Shown one piece after another: positions 37,641-50,676 of a stretch of 64,000 nt of DNA. Origin of the DNA: Gordionus sp. m RMFG-2023 (taxonomy: Eukaryota; Nematomorpha; Gordioida; Chordodea; Parachordodidae); the NCBI RefSeq assembly GCF_954871325.1, contig NC_088776.1, positions 57,932,954 to 57,996,953 of the forward strand, in the 5' to 3' direction. Position 1 is the first letter of the stretch. Each line of letters opens with the position of its first letter. Both the position numbers and the translations under genes were made by a program. The notes under the pieces were generated by a model. That model was given only the letters and a program-made list of their open reading frames with translations, was not told the DNA's origin and made no database searches.

Positions 37641-40600
37641 CCCTATTTGTATATACTTAACTGATAATACTTATTCAGTGTTTGTATCGGAATTAGTTAA
37701 TTATATTTCCTACGTTATTTTTATAATTTCTTTCATGAATTATTTGTGCCAGGCTTTGGCGGTAAAGGTACCACAATACATCTCCAAAAAAAAAGTGATG
37801 AATCTCTTGTTATAATTGCATAAAAATAGAGTCCAATATTCCCCCCCCCCTTTTTTTTTAGTTTTTTTCTTTTAAAATAAATATTTAGCTTCTCCTTTCA
37901 AAATTCCTTATTGATTTTATTTTATATATATATAATTTTTTTTTTTTTATACTATACTATAAAGGATTATCTTCTTTAAAAAAAAGGAAAGAAAGAGAGA
38001 GAGAAAGAAAAGCCACTGCAAAATATTTATAACAAATATAAATATAAAGTTTTTAATAATTTTATATAGAAAAAAAAAATTTTATCTCTAAAAATAATAA
38101 TAATAAAATAAATATATATATATTATTTTTTTGCTGTAAAAGGGATAGGAGGAGAGGGAGAGTTGAAAAATCCATAAATCCAATTTTGGCTGAAAAAGAA
38201 AAATTTTGCTTCTTTTCATTTATTTTGTTTGAAATTTTTTTGTGTGTTTTTTTTTGAACAATTGTATCGATTGAAAACTAAAAATATAAAAAAATCTTAT
38301 GCCGGCACGTGACTTTATAACAGTTTTTTTTAAAAAAATAAAATGAATTTTTTTTTCTTTTTTAATGGCAGGGCAAAATGAGGCAGAAAATGGAAGAAGA
38401 AGAAAGAAAAAAAAAATTTGGAAGAAAATAATAGTTAATAAAAAAAAACTTTTTATAAAGGACCATTATAAAATAAATTGTTTTATTATTATTATATTTT
38501 TAAGAAATAAATTGTTTGGTTTTTGTCATTTTTTGTCAATTTGAAAAAAAAATATTTTTTATATAAATTTCGCTAATTTTTATTTTTTGACAAATTTATT
38601 GATAACCTATTAAATTTTTTTTTTCCGGTTATGGGTTACTTTATTTGAATATTTAGTGATAAAATTTATTTTTGATAACTTGAAAAATTAAATGACCCAT
38701 TATAATATAATTAATTTTTAAACTAAAAGAAATAATGAAGGTGTCATGCCAATAGAAATGTTAAGCTAAAAAAATTTTTTATTTTGACAAAATATTCGAA
38801 AGTTTTTGATGTTATTAGAGGATCGATAGCTCTCTCTGTTTATATAATTGCAAACGGATTTCCTTAGAAACTCTTGATCTTATCCCATTTAGGTGCTTCG
38901 CTTAGGCGTCGCGAAATCATTCACTTCCTAAAGAAGTCTTGAGATGCAAGTTAATTCTCTCGACACTAAAAAAGGCTTACGGAGCCGGGTCAAAGGCTAG
39001 AGGATTAATTTCCTTGTTTAAAAAAAAAGAAGAATATTTGAAATAAAATCTGAAACCCATGAAAACCACCCGCCCCTCTTCCACTCCCCAATCCTATTGG
39101 GTGAGGTTTCCTGACGACTAAGACATTTAGATCAAGACTTTTCTATAAATTTCAATTACAATTGAGTTGAACCATTATCGTTTTTGATTTTTTTTGTTAA
39201 AGACTTGTAACTTTTCAAGGAGTTTGAGATCCCCTTAGGATTAATGGCTGATTGCAGTAATTGAGTAATATTACCGAATAGTATTTAAATTAGACAAGTA
39301 GCGTTTAATGTAACATTAAAAAAATTTTTTATCCCTTATCTTTTATTTTATTCATGACATAATTACTATTTCACACTTACATTCAATCATTTATAATCAA
39401 AGTGCTAAAATAAAAAAATTGTAAATCGTCTGCTTTAAAAAAATAAAATAAAATTAATTGTTTCATGAAAGAAAGGGTGGAATATGGTAATAATTTAAAA
39501 AAGAAAAGATGGCGATTTACAAAAAAAAGGCAGATAAAATTTGATTGTAGTGGCTATGGACTATGGATAATAGGTGGTAGAAAATAAAAATGTTTACTTT
39601 TTATTCCCCCCTCCCCATTATTTGAAAAACAAAGGTAATAAAATTATCTTTTTCTTTATAAAATAATATCAATTAATGCATCGTTCATTTTATTGGACTG
39701 GACATTTATTTATTTTGTGTATCTAATTCTAATCTAAGAATGTTATAATTAAAACCAAAAACCATGCTTTTATATTGTTCTTTTTTTTCTCTCTTTAGTT
39801 CTTACATACTTCTTTTTTTTTTAAAAAAAAAATTCATTTTCATTAAAAATACTATCATCTATTGTTTTTCTTTACTCACCTATGGATTTTTTTTAAAAAA
39901 ATATATAATCAACTATCAATTTATGAAAAAAAGGTATTATAAAGAGATTAGTTTTAAAATCAAGAAATAATCACTCTTTAACAAAGTATAAAAGCTGTCT
40001 ACATTTATAGCAAACGCGTTATGTCCAAGCGTTGCGTTATTAACGCTATCAAAATCACAGCTGATTCTTCATAGCGTTAATAATTTTTGAAATACATTAA
40101 TATTTTTAAATCCTAAAACAATTTATAAATTCTTATCTTAAAAAATATTAAATTTTTATTGATTTTGCAAAAAAAGAAATATAGAAAGAGAATGGGAAAA
40201 GTAAAAGGAACCAAAACTTGTGAAAAAAGGGGGAAAATAAAAATAAAGCCTAACGATTTATAAAAAATTCCAAACTATATATTTTTTTATCTCCACAAAA
40301 AAGAAGTATTTTTTTAAAATTGCTTTTCTTAAATTTTTTGAGTAAAGTTTTAATTGATTTTAAAGCGATTAAGATTTATTATAATTTTTACAAAAACATA
40401 TTTAGGGATCATTTATTTTGTTTCTTTTTGATGAATCCATTAAATTATCCAGGTAAGAATTTAATTTTATTTTGTTTAAAAAATTTTTTTTTATTTTGGC
40501 TATAAATTGTTACATTAATTAAAAAAAAATGTATCTTTTATTTCTATTAATTTACACAAATTAAACCTTAATAAGGAGTTTTAAGAGCGGATGCTTTTAT

Positions 40601-43210
40601 TAATTATTTATTTTTTATAGTCTAAGTGGCAGGGAAACCCCTTCAAGGATACGTAACTTAGACGTTTTACTCTAATGTGCTTTCTTTTTTAAATATCAGA
40701 AATTTTGATATGTTCTAATACCCTATATTTTTCTATTAAAAACCAATCTATTCTTCTAAGTGTTTTTTTTAATCCTCATGGAACTAACGTATTTTGAAAA
40801 TCATCAATCACTATTAAATTAAGAAATAATAAAATTATATTTATTAAATTTAAAAAAAAACAAATAATTTGGAATAATTGGTATCCATTTTTTTTATAAA
40901 TTAAATTACAAATTACTTTCCCTTTTAAAAAAATCCAAAATAAATAAAAAATAATAAGAAATAATTTATCTTCTTTTTAAACCTTTCCTTTCTTTAACTT
41001 CATTTTTTTTATAAGAAAAATAAAATCTTCTATAAGAAATTATAAACAGAAAAAAAAATTCAAAAACACAGGTAAAAATTTAATATAAAATTATTCAACT
41101 TTTTAAAAGAAAAAAAATATTTACCAAATGTGCAAATGTGGATTTTTTTTTGTTGTTGAAATTTGTAATACATTGTTATTATAATTCATCTCATTAATTG
41201 AACTCTTTTGTACTGATAACAAAAAGAAAAACAATATTATCCAAATATATGTAGTTCTACAAGCCTGATCAGAAGTTAAGTCAAATAATTATTACGCTAA
41301 AACACAAGGGTGGAGAAATGGTGAATAATAAATACAACGATTTTTTGTTTAAAGAAGAGAGAAAACTCTTTAACCACCGGCAGTCCACTTCTACCATGAA
41401 GGGCGTATGAGGGGGTAGAAAGGTTTTGAGGGCTCTATAGTAATTAGAATGAATTGGGAGGGTGCTATGTTAATTTTGATTTGAATTTCCTTTTTTTGCT
41501 ATTTACTAATTTTTATTTTATACTGGATCGAATAGATAATCTATTTACATTTATGACACCATTCAGATTATATATAATTTTTTTTAGAGTTAACGATAAT
41601 TTAGTGGTTCAAAAGAAATGTAGTAGACCCATAATAACCTTGACTACAGTATTTAAGTATTGTACTATGATTTATGATTCCGATAAAACTGCCTCAAACA
41701 TAAAATATTTAGAAAAACATTTTTTTTTTTTTAAAAAAAGTCTGTCATGAGGGGTATTTTTATCCGGGGCCCGCATTCATTTTTAAAATCTTTTAACAAA
41801 AATTACTCAATTTAAAAAAAAGTCTTTCCCATTTTAAAATTGAGAATGATAAAATTTGCCGGAAATTTTTTTTTTGATTTGGATAAATGAGGGATTTTTA
41901 GGTTTTAATAAATATTCATGATTTGATTTTTTAAAAAGAAAAAAATTAGGTAATTTTGTCACAATTTCTTTCTGTTTTTCTCCCAATTTTTGCATATTTT
42001 GAATTAGGTCATTAATTAATTATAAATTCTTAACTTTTATATTATATATATATTTCTTTAAAAATATAAATTAGGAAATAAATCCAATGACGAATCTTTC
42101 CTGTCTCTTTTTTTTTATTAGCTTATAATGTTGTCTCAGTTTTTTTTGTTTTTAATTTTAATGGGGGGTACATTTTAATTAGTCCGAATTTTTTATGAAT
42201 ACAAAATAACGTTATATATTATTAAATAATATTAAGTTTATTAATATAATCATTATAAAAAATTAATTTTATATAACCAGAGGAATAGATTGTAACTGTA
42301 AGAACTTTGTAATTTTTGTTTCCCAGTAATGCTTATTTATATAACAATTGTTTCCAGAAATATGATCTGTATATTTAATTCCTGGGGAGGAAGAACAACT
42401 ATGAAATTCTGGTAATTTGCATTTTTTTTCGTCAGCATTTAGCTTTTGATGTTTGTTATTTAATAATCATAACATAGATAGACTAAGTTAAGACTTTATA
42501 CTCATTTCAAAACATTATATTAAATTACCTTAGAAAGAAAGAAAATTATAAATTATTTTTTTTAAAAAACAAAATTAATTATTGATGAACAAAATGTTTG
42601 AATTGCCTATTTATTATCATAATAATGTCAAAAATACAATAAAAATTTTTTTTCTTGTCATCTTCTTCCATGTAATCCAAAATACCTCAATTTAAGCCAA
42701 TTTGTTTTATAGTGCTCAATATAGGCAAGTTATAACTGTTTACATACAGAACTACAATTACACCCTTATTTTACAGAATTTTTATAATATAATTTAGAAC
42801 GATTCGAAGTCAAAGCAATTTTTTTTTTAGAATTACCATGAATCTAGTCGTGTTGAAAAATTAAAGTAAGCAACAACAACAAATAATTTAAAATATAAAT
42901 TATTCTAGAATCTTATAGAAGAATTTTTCAGATTTAATATTTTCAACGAAAAATTTATCATCCATTTTAGTTTAAAAAAAATATATATATTTATCAAATA
43001 AATAAAAAAATTTCTATGCACCGAGAAGAAGATTTTATTCCCAAAAGATTTTTGATCCGGGTAAAATATTTTTTAAAAATAATTTTAAAATTTTTATACT
43101 TAAAAAAATTGAATTTAAAAAAAGGGAGGGGGAGGGGGGGGGGCGGTGTGAAATTAATATTTTAAATTTTTGATGAAAGCGCGAAATAAATTAAGGGTCT
43201 CGTTTATAGT
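37641..43210. other. Long AT-rich stretch, no gene recognised
   Basis: In 5.6 kb I find no convincing exon. There are C or G runs near 37843 and 43125, a GA-rich run near 37990, and a short relic at 40005-40080 (TAGCAAACGCGTTATG, AACGCTATCAAAATCACAGC) that recalls family B or F ends. The open frames near 39764, 40320 and 41454 are Phe/Lys/Ile-rich. Confidence 0.5.
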
Positions 43211-43218
43211 AAATCCGC

Positions 43219-43796
43219 ATTACTCAAGTGACGCGATACGCATCGGTTCTCATTCTAAATCGCTAAAACAAAAATCGCTAAAAATTGGGAACCTGGCTTA
43301 TATCTCCTAGAAAATTTTTAAAGTAAATTTGAAATTAATATTAATAGATACTAGGAGATTAAATACTTGTATTTAAGTTGAAAATTTAAAAAAAATTTGC
43401 TAAAATGGAAGAAATATCATCCAGATTCCCAATTTGATTCCCAAAACTGGGATTTTGGATGATATTTCTTCCATTTTAGCTAATTTTTAAAAATTTTTAA
43501 TTTAAATACAAGTATTTAATCTCCTAGTATCTATTAATATTAATTTCAAATTTACTTTAAAAATTTTCTAGGAGATATAAGCCAGGTTCCCAATTTTTCG
43601 CGATTTTTGTTTTAGCGATTTAGAACTTATCCATACGCATCTTAGGGTATTCAAAAGCGAGCAAATAGGTAAAATTTATAATCTATAGCGATGTAATTAA
43701 TTTTCATAGCATCGCGCAGTCATAATGCCTATTATTTACTTGCTTTATAAAAAAATACTTAGCGACGCGTATCGCATCACTTGAGCGACAAGCTTA
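43219..43796. mobile_element. Inverted-repeat element hosting a hairpin
   Basis: ACTCAAGTGACGCGATACGC at 43222 has an inverted partner at about 43762-43790 (GCGTATCGCATCACTTGAGC). After removal of the nested hairpin (43245-43632) it is about 190 bp. The boundaries are approximate and no target duplication was identified, so the superfamily is unknown. Confidence 0.7.
43245..43632. mobile_element. Near-perfect hairpin, Mutator-like MITE
   Basis: Two arms of about 180 bp are inverted copies with only a few mismatches by eye, separated by about 20 bp. The ends are GGTTCTCATTCTAAATCGCT and, from the other strand, GGATAAGTTCTAAATCGCT. Both flanks are exactly ATACGCATC (43236-43244 and 43633-43641). 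A 9-bp target duplication with long terminal repeats is typical of Mutator-like elements. Nothing is encoded, so movement would need a transposase supplied in trans. The high arm identity suggests that it is young. Confidence 0.88.
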
Positions 43797-44924
43797 TCGA
43801 TGTAGAAATCTTTTTTTGGCCTCGGCCTAGAGCTGAATTAATCGATTTTTAGTTAGTCCATACATGCACCCAACTAAAATAAAACGTTGGATGGATGATC
43901 AATCATTATTACCAAGTAGGATTCTTTTGTTGCTATTTCAATCAAAATTAATAATGAAAAATATTTTGGATTGTAAAAAATAATCATCTATCCTTTTTTT
44001 AAAGCAAATTTCATTATTCGAGTCCACAGGTCGATTTTTAAATTAGATTCTCAATGTTGGGCCGGGTTCGACCCGGCTTATTAATAAAATAATTTGTCAC
44101 GAGTAAACAATAACTTTCGGTAATGGTTTATGCTTCAATTTTAGCAGATACAAATAGTCGAACAGATACTCTGTTAGCATTTATGAAATTTGACTTGTCT
44201 CCAAAATTTAATGCTTAAAACTCGGTTCTGGCACACATTTTTAACGTGTCGCCATTGAAACGGTCTATGTAATTCTTGAAGATAAAGAAGCCAAACCTTG
44301 CGCCTTTTTTTTACGCATATCTTTTAACGCTAGAAACTTTTTCTCCGTATTAAACGCAAACGTAAAATAAATATGGCCGGACAGCCTTTTATTGATTCTT
44401 GTAAAATTGTCAAGCAAAGCAAAGGGAATTGATTTAAATAAAATTCAAATAAGAATGGGATTTTCGGATTCGGTTGAATGTGGTGACGCAGCAACAGTTG
44501 GGGTTGCGCCGGAACGGGCTCCCTTAAAGATGAGAAGAGCCATCATTTTTTAAGAAAAACAAGGGGCCTCACGAAAAAAAGGGCAAGGGGAATGCGGCAT
44601 CGTTGCTTCTTAATACTTTAAAGATAAAATAAGGTAAAACTATTTTTTTTTAACCTTCTATATATCACATTTTTTTTCTTCAAATTATTCTTATATATTA
44701 TTTAGAAAATAAAAATTAAATTAATTCTTCATTTCGTTCTTTTTATTCTATCCATAAATTTTCTTACCTGCTGATGTGAAAAATTATTTTTTTTTTTATT
44801 TGTTTCTCTTTTTAAAGGTGTATATAAATAAAGAATATAAAAAAATTTTTTTTTTGGTATTAATATAGTTAGTAATAATTATGCACATAACCAAAGGTAT
44901 CTATATAATTCTGTATTTAAATAT
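43797..44924. other. Mixed spacer, possible 5' region of a gene
   Basis: The stretch 44220-44620 has more G+C than most of the window and lacks the local repeat families, except for a short GC-rich GGGCCGGGTTCGACCCGG relic at about 44059. TATATAAATA at 44820 could be a TATA box for the candidate exon at 44925, but such strings are common by chance here. Confidence 0.3.
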
Positions 44925-45140
44925 ATGGATAAGGAAAAGGATAAAACAAATTCGGTAGATTATAAATTATTCATTTCGAATGTTATCGTCCATATTGATG
45001 AAACTCTTAATCAAAAATACCGCTACAATTTTAAACGAAGCGTTTTAATAAACGCTGCCGCAATTTATAAGCACTTAAAAACAAATTATCATTCCCCCGA
45101 TCTCGTTATTTCTAGCCGAAATCTATTCAATACCTTGTCC
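44925..45140 (+). CDS. Candidate first coding exon, unknown protein
   Basis: An ATG opens a frame (MDKEKDKTNSVDYKLFISNV start) whose codons look more coding-like than the surrounding A/T-rich frames, with varied residues and mixed third positions. I do not recognise a domain. If it is spliced at the GT at 45141 it ends in phase 0, which would join in frame to the candidate exon at 48616; that donor (GTTTTT) is weak, though a similar one is proposed at 63244. A short stretch, AAGCGTTTTAATAAACGCTG, recalls family B ends, so the frame could instead be partly derived from a relic. The frame stays open to a stop at about 45218. Confidence 0.3.
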
Positions 45141-45218
45141 GTTTTTTTTAAAAAAAGATTACTTCCTTCCTGTAAATGTGATACCAAATTTTCTTTTTTT
45201 TCCCTATTTATTTTATAA

Positions 45219-48200
45219 TAAAGGGACTTAATTATAATAATTTATCTTTTATCGGAAAAACTCTTTTATGCATTAAATGACTGAGGTTTTGAACTATCAC
45301 CGTTTTAATTTTTTTAGTGAGTTTTATAGATTAAATCTAGAAGAGATTGAACGGGAAGATTCGCCAGGGGAAGAATCAAAGGAATGGACTTAAAATAAAA
45401 GTATTGATTTTTTTTTGTTTGTTTGAACCATGATGCGATTTGAGATAGTAGTCTTTTTTTTTCACTTCTTATAAGTTGAAAAAAAATATTTTTTCGGCTT
45501 TTTTTTTTTAAAAATAATATAATATATTTTTTGATTTTTACAAAAGAAAAAATTGCAAAAAATAAATAATTAAAGTAAAATTATATTATATTATATTTAT
45601 AAGTGGTAAAAAAAAGAAGAAATAAAGAAAAGGAATAATAAATAAAGAGAAGAAAGAATAAATAAAAAGAGGAGAAAAATTAAAGAATTGGAATAAATTT
45701 TCCAAAAAAAAAATGGACGAGTCCGCCATTATTATATATTTCTTTTTTTTTTACCTTTTACATTTTTTTTATATAATAATAATTTTTTTTTTCGCATCCT
45801 TTTTTCTCTAAGCACGAGCATGTGTGTTGACTCAAATTTTTTTTTTTGATATTATTTACCTATTATTTTTTTGCACCTTTTTTTCAGAAAAAAATATTTT
45901 AATAAAATTATTTTTATTTCAGATATAAAAATTTTTTCTTTCTCCTATATTGCCTATTTTTTTAGCCTACCCTTGCGCATGCGCCGATTTAAAAAGATTT
46001 TTTTCTTAAAATGAAAGGCATACCCTGAATTACAATTAAAATTTAGCCAGCTCCAATTGTGGTCAAACTAAAAAATGTTTTTTTTAAACTTTATTCCTGA
46101 TTTAAGATGTTTCCTTAAACTGAGAATCTTAACACCCACAGCTGTCGCAGCACCGTTGAAGTAAGTATATATTTCTTTACAGATTATTCTCCCTGGTTCA
46201 ATCGAATCCGCAAATCTCACCCATTCTGATTTGACTGAAAATGTTTTCAATAGCATGTATATTTAACACCACTACGAATTTCGAACCGTTTTGCCGCGAC
46301 TTTTAGTAAACTACTCTTAATTTATATTGATTTTTTTAAAATTATATAAATTAAAAATCAACAAAAATTTATGGCTAAAATTGTCTGAAATTTAAAAGGA
46401 TAGTTACTATGCATCCTAGAATACATTATCGGTTAATTAGGATTTTAAAAAAAATTCAAGCTGGTAACTTAATGAGGCAAACGAAATCTGCCATGTATAT
46501 TAATTTAATTAATCCACCACCCGGGTCCCACTTATTGATTATCCGAAAACGACTACAAATGAGTCATACGAAGAGTGTGATAGAAACTTAACACCTCCCA
46601 AAGTTGACCTAATGAGCGCAGATCAAGCAAGCTTTGGCTTCATTTTTGACCTGCCAAACTTGGTTTTTCTTTTAGCAAAAAACGATGTTCAGCCTTGAAT
46701 TTATTTTTGTAAACATAGAGCTCTAGCTTCGAAGAACGCAGAACGCCTCAAATTGTAGGATTTTCTATGACACGCGTCTATAGACCGAGCGGAGACGAAT
46801 AAACCCATTTTTAGTCAGCGCAAGCCCCACCCCTAGAATTTGATATTTTTTGCAAGGAAAAATCTTATTATTTTTTTCCTTCCACCAATAAAAACACTCA
46901 TTCACTAACAACTTTTTTTTTAAAATATAATAATAATAATAAAAAAAATTTGAACTTTTCTTTAAAAAATATTTGGAAAAAAAAATAATTAGAATTTAAA
47001 AAAAAAAATGGAAGAAAAAATACTAAAAATAATTCTTGTTCTACGAAAAGGATAAAAAAAAATTCCTTACCTTTTTTTTCTATTTTGAAAATGTAAATGC
47101 TTGCTTTAAAAAAAAATAATCTCTTTTTTTATTTAAAAAAAGGGGAATTTTCCTCGGGAAATAAAAAGAATTCGGAAAAGAGCGAAAAATTTTATTTTTA
47201 GATTAAGTCCAGAATCAAATTTTTAAAAAAAGAATTCGAAATGTCACGTGATGAATTTAAAAAAAATTATATTCTTGGATTTTGAATTCCATCTTTTCAA
47301 ATGTCTTCTTTTTTTTCCGATATCGTCCTTTTTTTAAAAAATGTAATAATTTTAAATTATTTATTTATTATTCGATTTTTCAAAAAATAAAAAAAACTAA
47401 TAATTTTTATTGCCTTTTTCCCTTTTTTTTTTCTTTCTTCTTTTATACCTTTATATTTTATTTTATTTTTTTTAAAAAAAAAATTAATATTTAATTATTT
47501 TATTATTAAAAATATTTATTTTCCCATTTTTTTTTCAACTATTCCAAAAATTATTTATAAAAAGTAAAATTACCCAAAAAAATAAATAAGAAGAATAAAA
47601 ACAAAAATTGATTGGTTCTCGTATATTTTTATATGATGGTTTTAGTTATTTGTTTACCATAATTTGTAACTTAAAAAAAAATACCTTTAAAATTTTATAA
47701 AAATGAAATTATGTTTTTGATAAATTATAAAAATAATTATTATTTATTATAATTTTTTTTTTTTTGAAAAAATAAAATAAAATATATTAAACATTTATAG
47801 CCAGCATTCGCCAGTATGATAAAATATAATTATAAATTATTCAAAATAAAAATAAAATTTATCACTTAATTATTCTCCTATTTATTTTTTTTTACCGTTA
47901 TCATTATTTTTTTTTTGAAAAAAAATATATATAGAAGCAATATCTAAAATTGTGATAATTGTGATACAAGATCCAAGCATTCCTTCCGGAACATTCCATC
48001 TTTCCAATACTTTTGTGAGCGAAAAACTATAACATTCCATTTATTTTACATTCGTACATTCCATAATGATCCCCATTCCTCGCTATCCTAATAAGCGGAT
48101 ATTTCTTATCCGAAATTTTAATATAACAAAAAACGGCATAATATATAGCATTTTCAAAAAAATTCGCTCATAATTTTATCATTTTTATCCCGAACCCGCT

Positions 48201-48615
48201 GGCAAACAAAGCAAAAAATGTCTAAAAGGAAATCCACCTTTCAAAGGCCAATCAAAAGTAATAAAATAAAATATGTAACTATTATTTTAATAAATAAAGA
48301 AACGGTTAAATATTGTTATTTTTTTTAAATATTTCTGAGCTGTACACTATAACCCGCCCACGCTCGGCACTTCTATAAGCGGGCAGGTTAAAATGTTTTT
48401 AACGTTGGGCCTACGGACGAGCGATTTAATTTATTTTAAAACAATGGGCGGGCGAGATTAAAAGTGCTTATTTCAGGCTTCTACTGTGTGCTGCATTTGA
48501 AAAGGGAGACTTATCTAAAATGATCACATTCGAAATTTCTCAAATTTCAATAATTCTAAATGAGTTATACCTTTTTTTTAAATTTTAAAAATTTCGGGAC
48601 TGGGTTTATAATAAG
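45219..48615. other. Spacer with no firm gene
   Basis: Very A/T-rich at 45400-45950 and 46900-47950. The part 46020-46850 has higher G+C and two short open frames (minus 46068-46256, plus 46409-46591) that I cannot link to splice sites or domains. The patch at 48345-48480 holds ACCCGCCCACGCTCGG and ATGGGCGGGCGAG, possible inverted ends of a small GC-rich element. Confidence 0.35.
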
Positions 48616-48658
48616 GCAAAATTGTCCGATTTAATAGTGAGAGATTCTGAATCCTCAG
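48616..48658 (+). CDS. Candidate small exon of the zinc-finger gene
   Basis: This 43-nt stretch sits between an AG (48614-48615) and a good donor (TCAG|GTGAAA). It reads AKLSDLIVRDSESS plus one base. Joining that base to the first two of exon 49091 gives a Val codon and continues into EAKDDKDF, so the phase fits. The Ser/Asp-rich content resembles the following exon. The acceptor lacks a strong pyrimidine tract, and the frame also reads through the donor for some distance, so the call rests on phase and composition only. Confidence 0.4.
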
Positions 48659-49090
48659 GTGAAAATTCCGGACAAATTATTGCTCCATTTGTCATTAGTG
48701 ATTTTAAGAATTCGGAAAATCTGATTTGGCAAGAAAATTATTCCAGCCAAGTTTACAGCGAACTTTTGAAATACCCTATATTTGTAGTTAAGTTTTATAT
48801 TTATTTATTTATTTCATATAAATTTAAAAGAAAAATCACCTAATTTTCATTGCAAAAATTGTCTGAAATTTATATCTGCTGGAATTATATTCGATCTAAT
48901 CCAATTTTTTTTGACATATTTAAAAATGGCGCATCCCTGTTGATTCCATATCTCGTAATGTGGAATAATATTTTAAAAAATTAATTTGCCCGTGTTAATA
49001 ATAAAACGAATATAAGGGAGGAGACAAAAAATCGGAAAAGATTTATCATGTAATTTGAATAATATTTTTATTTTTTTAAATATAAATCAG

Positions 49091-49386
49091 TGGAGGCCAA
49101 AGATGACAAAGACTTTCTTAAAGGTGCTGCTAAGCTAATTAATGGTCTCAAAATTTACGATAAAACTAGCAAATTGAACGGGAAACATTTGTATTCCCCA
49201 TCTGCCAAAGATGGTTTTATATTCCAACTCAAGAATTCCTCTTTGATAGTGTCGCCGGATGATAATCAAAATGGCCCAATCGTGGATTCCAATCCTGACG
49301 ATATGCCCGAGAACGGGCTTGATAACTCACCTGATCACCATCTCGTCAACGGATACGATGACGCGAAACGACAGATCTCTAAAAAA
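49091..49386 (+). CDS. Zinc-finger protein gene, hydrophilic exon
   Basis: This is the first firm exon of the gene that reaches a C2H2 finger at the window end. It follows ATAAATCAG, ends before GTAACA, enters in phase 1 and leaves in phase 0. It encodes about 98 residues: EAKDDKDFLKGAAKLINGLK, a Lys/Ser segment, then an acidic Asn/Asp/Pro/Gly segment (NPDDMPENGLDNSPDHHLVN). No domain is recognised; it looks disordered. Five Asn-Gly pairs fall in this exon. Codon choice is more GC-balanced than the introns. The next exon is 9.5 kb downstream and fits the phase directly. Probably nuclear, inferred from the C-terminal finger. Confidence 0.8.
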
Positions 49387-49404
49387 GTAACATTTTAAAG
49401 TTTT

Positions 49405-49450
49405 TTTAAACCTTGTTTCTTGTGTTTTTTAAACCTTGTTTCTTGTGTTT
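49405..49450 (+). repeat. 23-bp tandem duplication after exon
   Basis: TTTTTTAAACCTTGTTTCTT plus GTG occurs twice in tandem, starting 18 bp past the splice donor of exon 49091-49386. Confidence 0.85.
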
Positions 49451-50512
49451 ATTTTTTAAAAAAGAAGTATTTAAGTGGGACGTGCAAATTAATGTAATAT
49501 TTAAGATCTCTTCTATGAACCAGAATTTTATAATAATTATCATATTGTATGGGTAGTTTAAGTGGAAAATATTGTAGATAACAGAGGTATAAGATTTTAG
49601 GAATATAAAGGAAGCTTGTGTGAAAAAGGGCGTGATTAGACAGAAGTTTAATTATTTAGGACATGAGACGCTGGAGATCTTGTTATTTGATCATCGATGC
49701 GAATATGATTTTAAAAAAGTAAAGGGCGCTTATCGATGATCCTTGGAAAGGAAATCTCTAGGAAAAAAATTTGGTGAGAAGCAAGAGCCCACATTTTACC
49801 TGTAAAACTTTGTTAAATTTTTTGACAATATAGGAGAATTTAATTATACCAGATAGAGAACCTCGTATTCCTTCCACCCTTTCATCGAGGTGCTTAATGT
49901 TAAGAGTGAGATCACATTGCGCATTTATATCATATATTAATCTTTGAATTCTTTAACAAAAATGCATATTTTTTTTAATCGTATATAAAATTTATGAACG
50001 TTAGTAAAAAAAAATAAATTGTTAAACTTCTCTTCAAGTAGCTTGAGGACTGGAGCTGCTTGCTCTAATTTGACATTTTCAAAATTCGATTAATTAAGCC
50101 TGCAAATTCGGTCCAAAAATCTTAACGGCCAAGGATAATTTTATTTAAAAATAAACCCCATGCCTGGCCTGTCCTCAGAGAGTCAAATTAAAAAATTAAA
50201 ATATATGAATTAATCAGTTGGAAAAATATAATGGTGGTTTGGATTGATAATCCTGAAGTTTCAACTTTTTTAGACCCTAAATCCCTATATTATTTTTTTT
50301 TACAAGCTAGGGCCTTGTACACTTGTTAGAAATTAGGATGATTAACATTTTTTTTACTGCACTCTTTTTAAAAAAAAATCTATTATTTTCTCACCATCCA
50401 ATTATTTTCTACATTATTCATTTCTCTTTAATTCACGTATAATCCTAACAAGCGTATATAATACTATACCTCTAGACCAATGATAGACAACCCCTCTTGT
50501 AATAATATACTG

Positions 50513-50676
50513 TGGCGATTCATTAATGAAAAGTGTACATCACAGCAGTCAGCTGTAGCACCATTTTGTTGGTTGCGCGTCGACATTGTCATATTTATTT
50601 ATATGAATGCACATTAATGTCATTTAATCTACGTGCAAGCCACAAAAAGGCGCTACAGCTGACTCCTATTGACGCC
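50513..50676. mobile_element. Family F inverted-repeat element
   Basis: GGCGATTCATTAATGAAAAG at the left, CAGTCAGCTGTAGCACCATT inside and the inverted partner AAGGCGCTACAGCTGACTCC at the right match 21460-21640. The shared centre is TGCACATTAATGTCATTTAA. Confidence 0.8.

Noticed and set aside
37525-37815. 96-codon frame with membrane-like residues
   Set aside because: It begins inside the arm of a family F-like inverted repeat, and the hydrophobic residues reflect T-rich sequence.
46068-46256. Minus-strand frame WVRFADSIEPGRIICKEIYT with protein-like residue mix
   Set aside because: Only 62 codons, no recognised domain and no supporting splice context. Conservation data would be needed.
46409-46591. 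Plus-strand 60-codon frame in a higher-GC patch
   Set aside because: No domain, no splice partner in phase, and stops follow at once.
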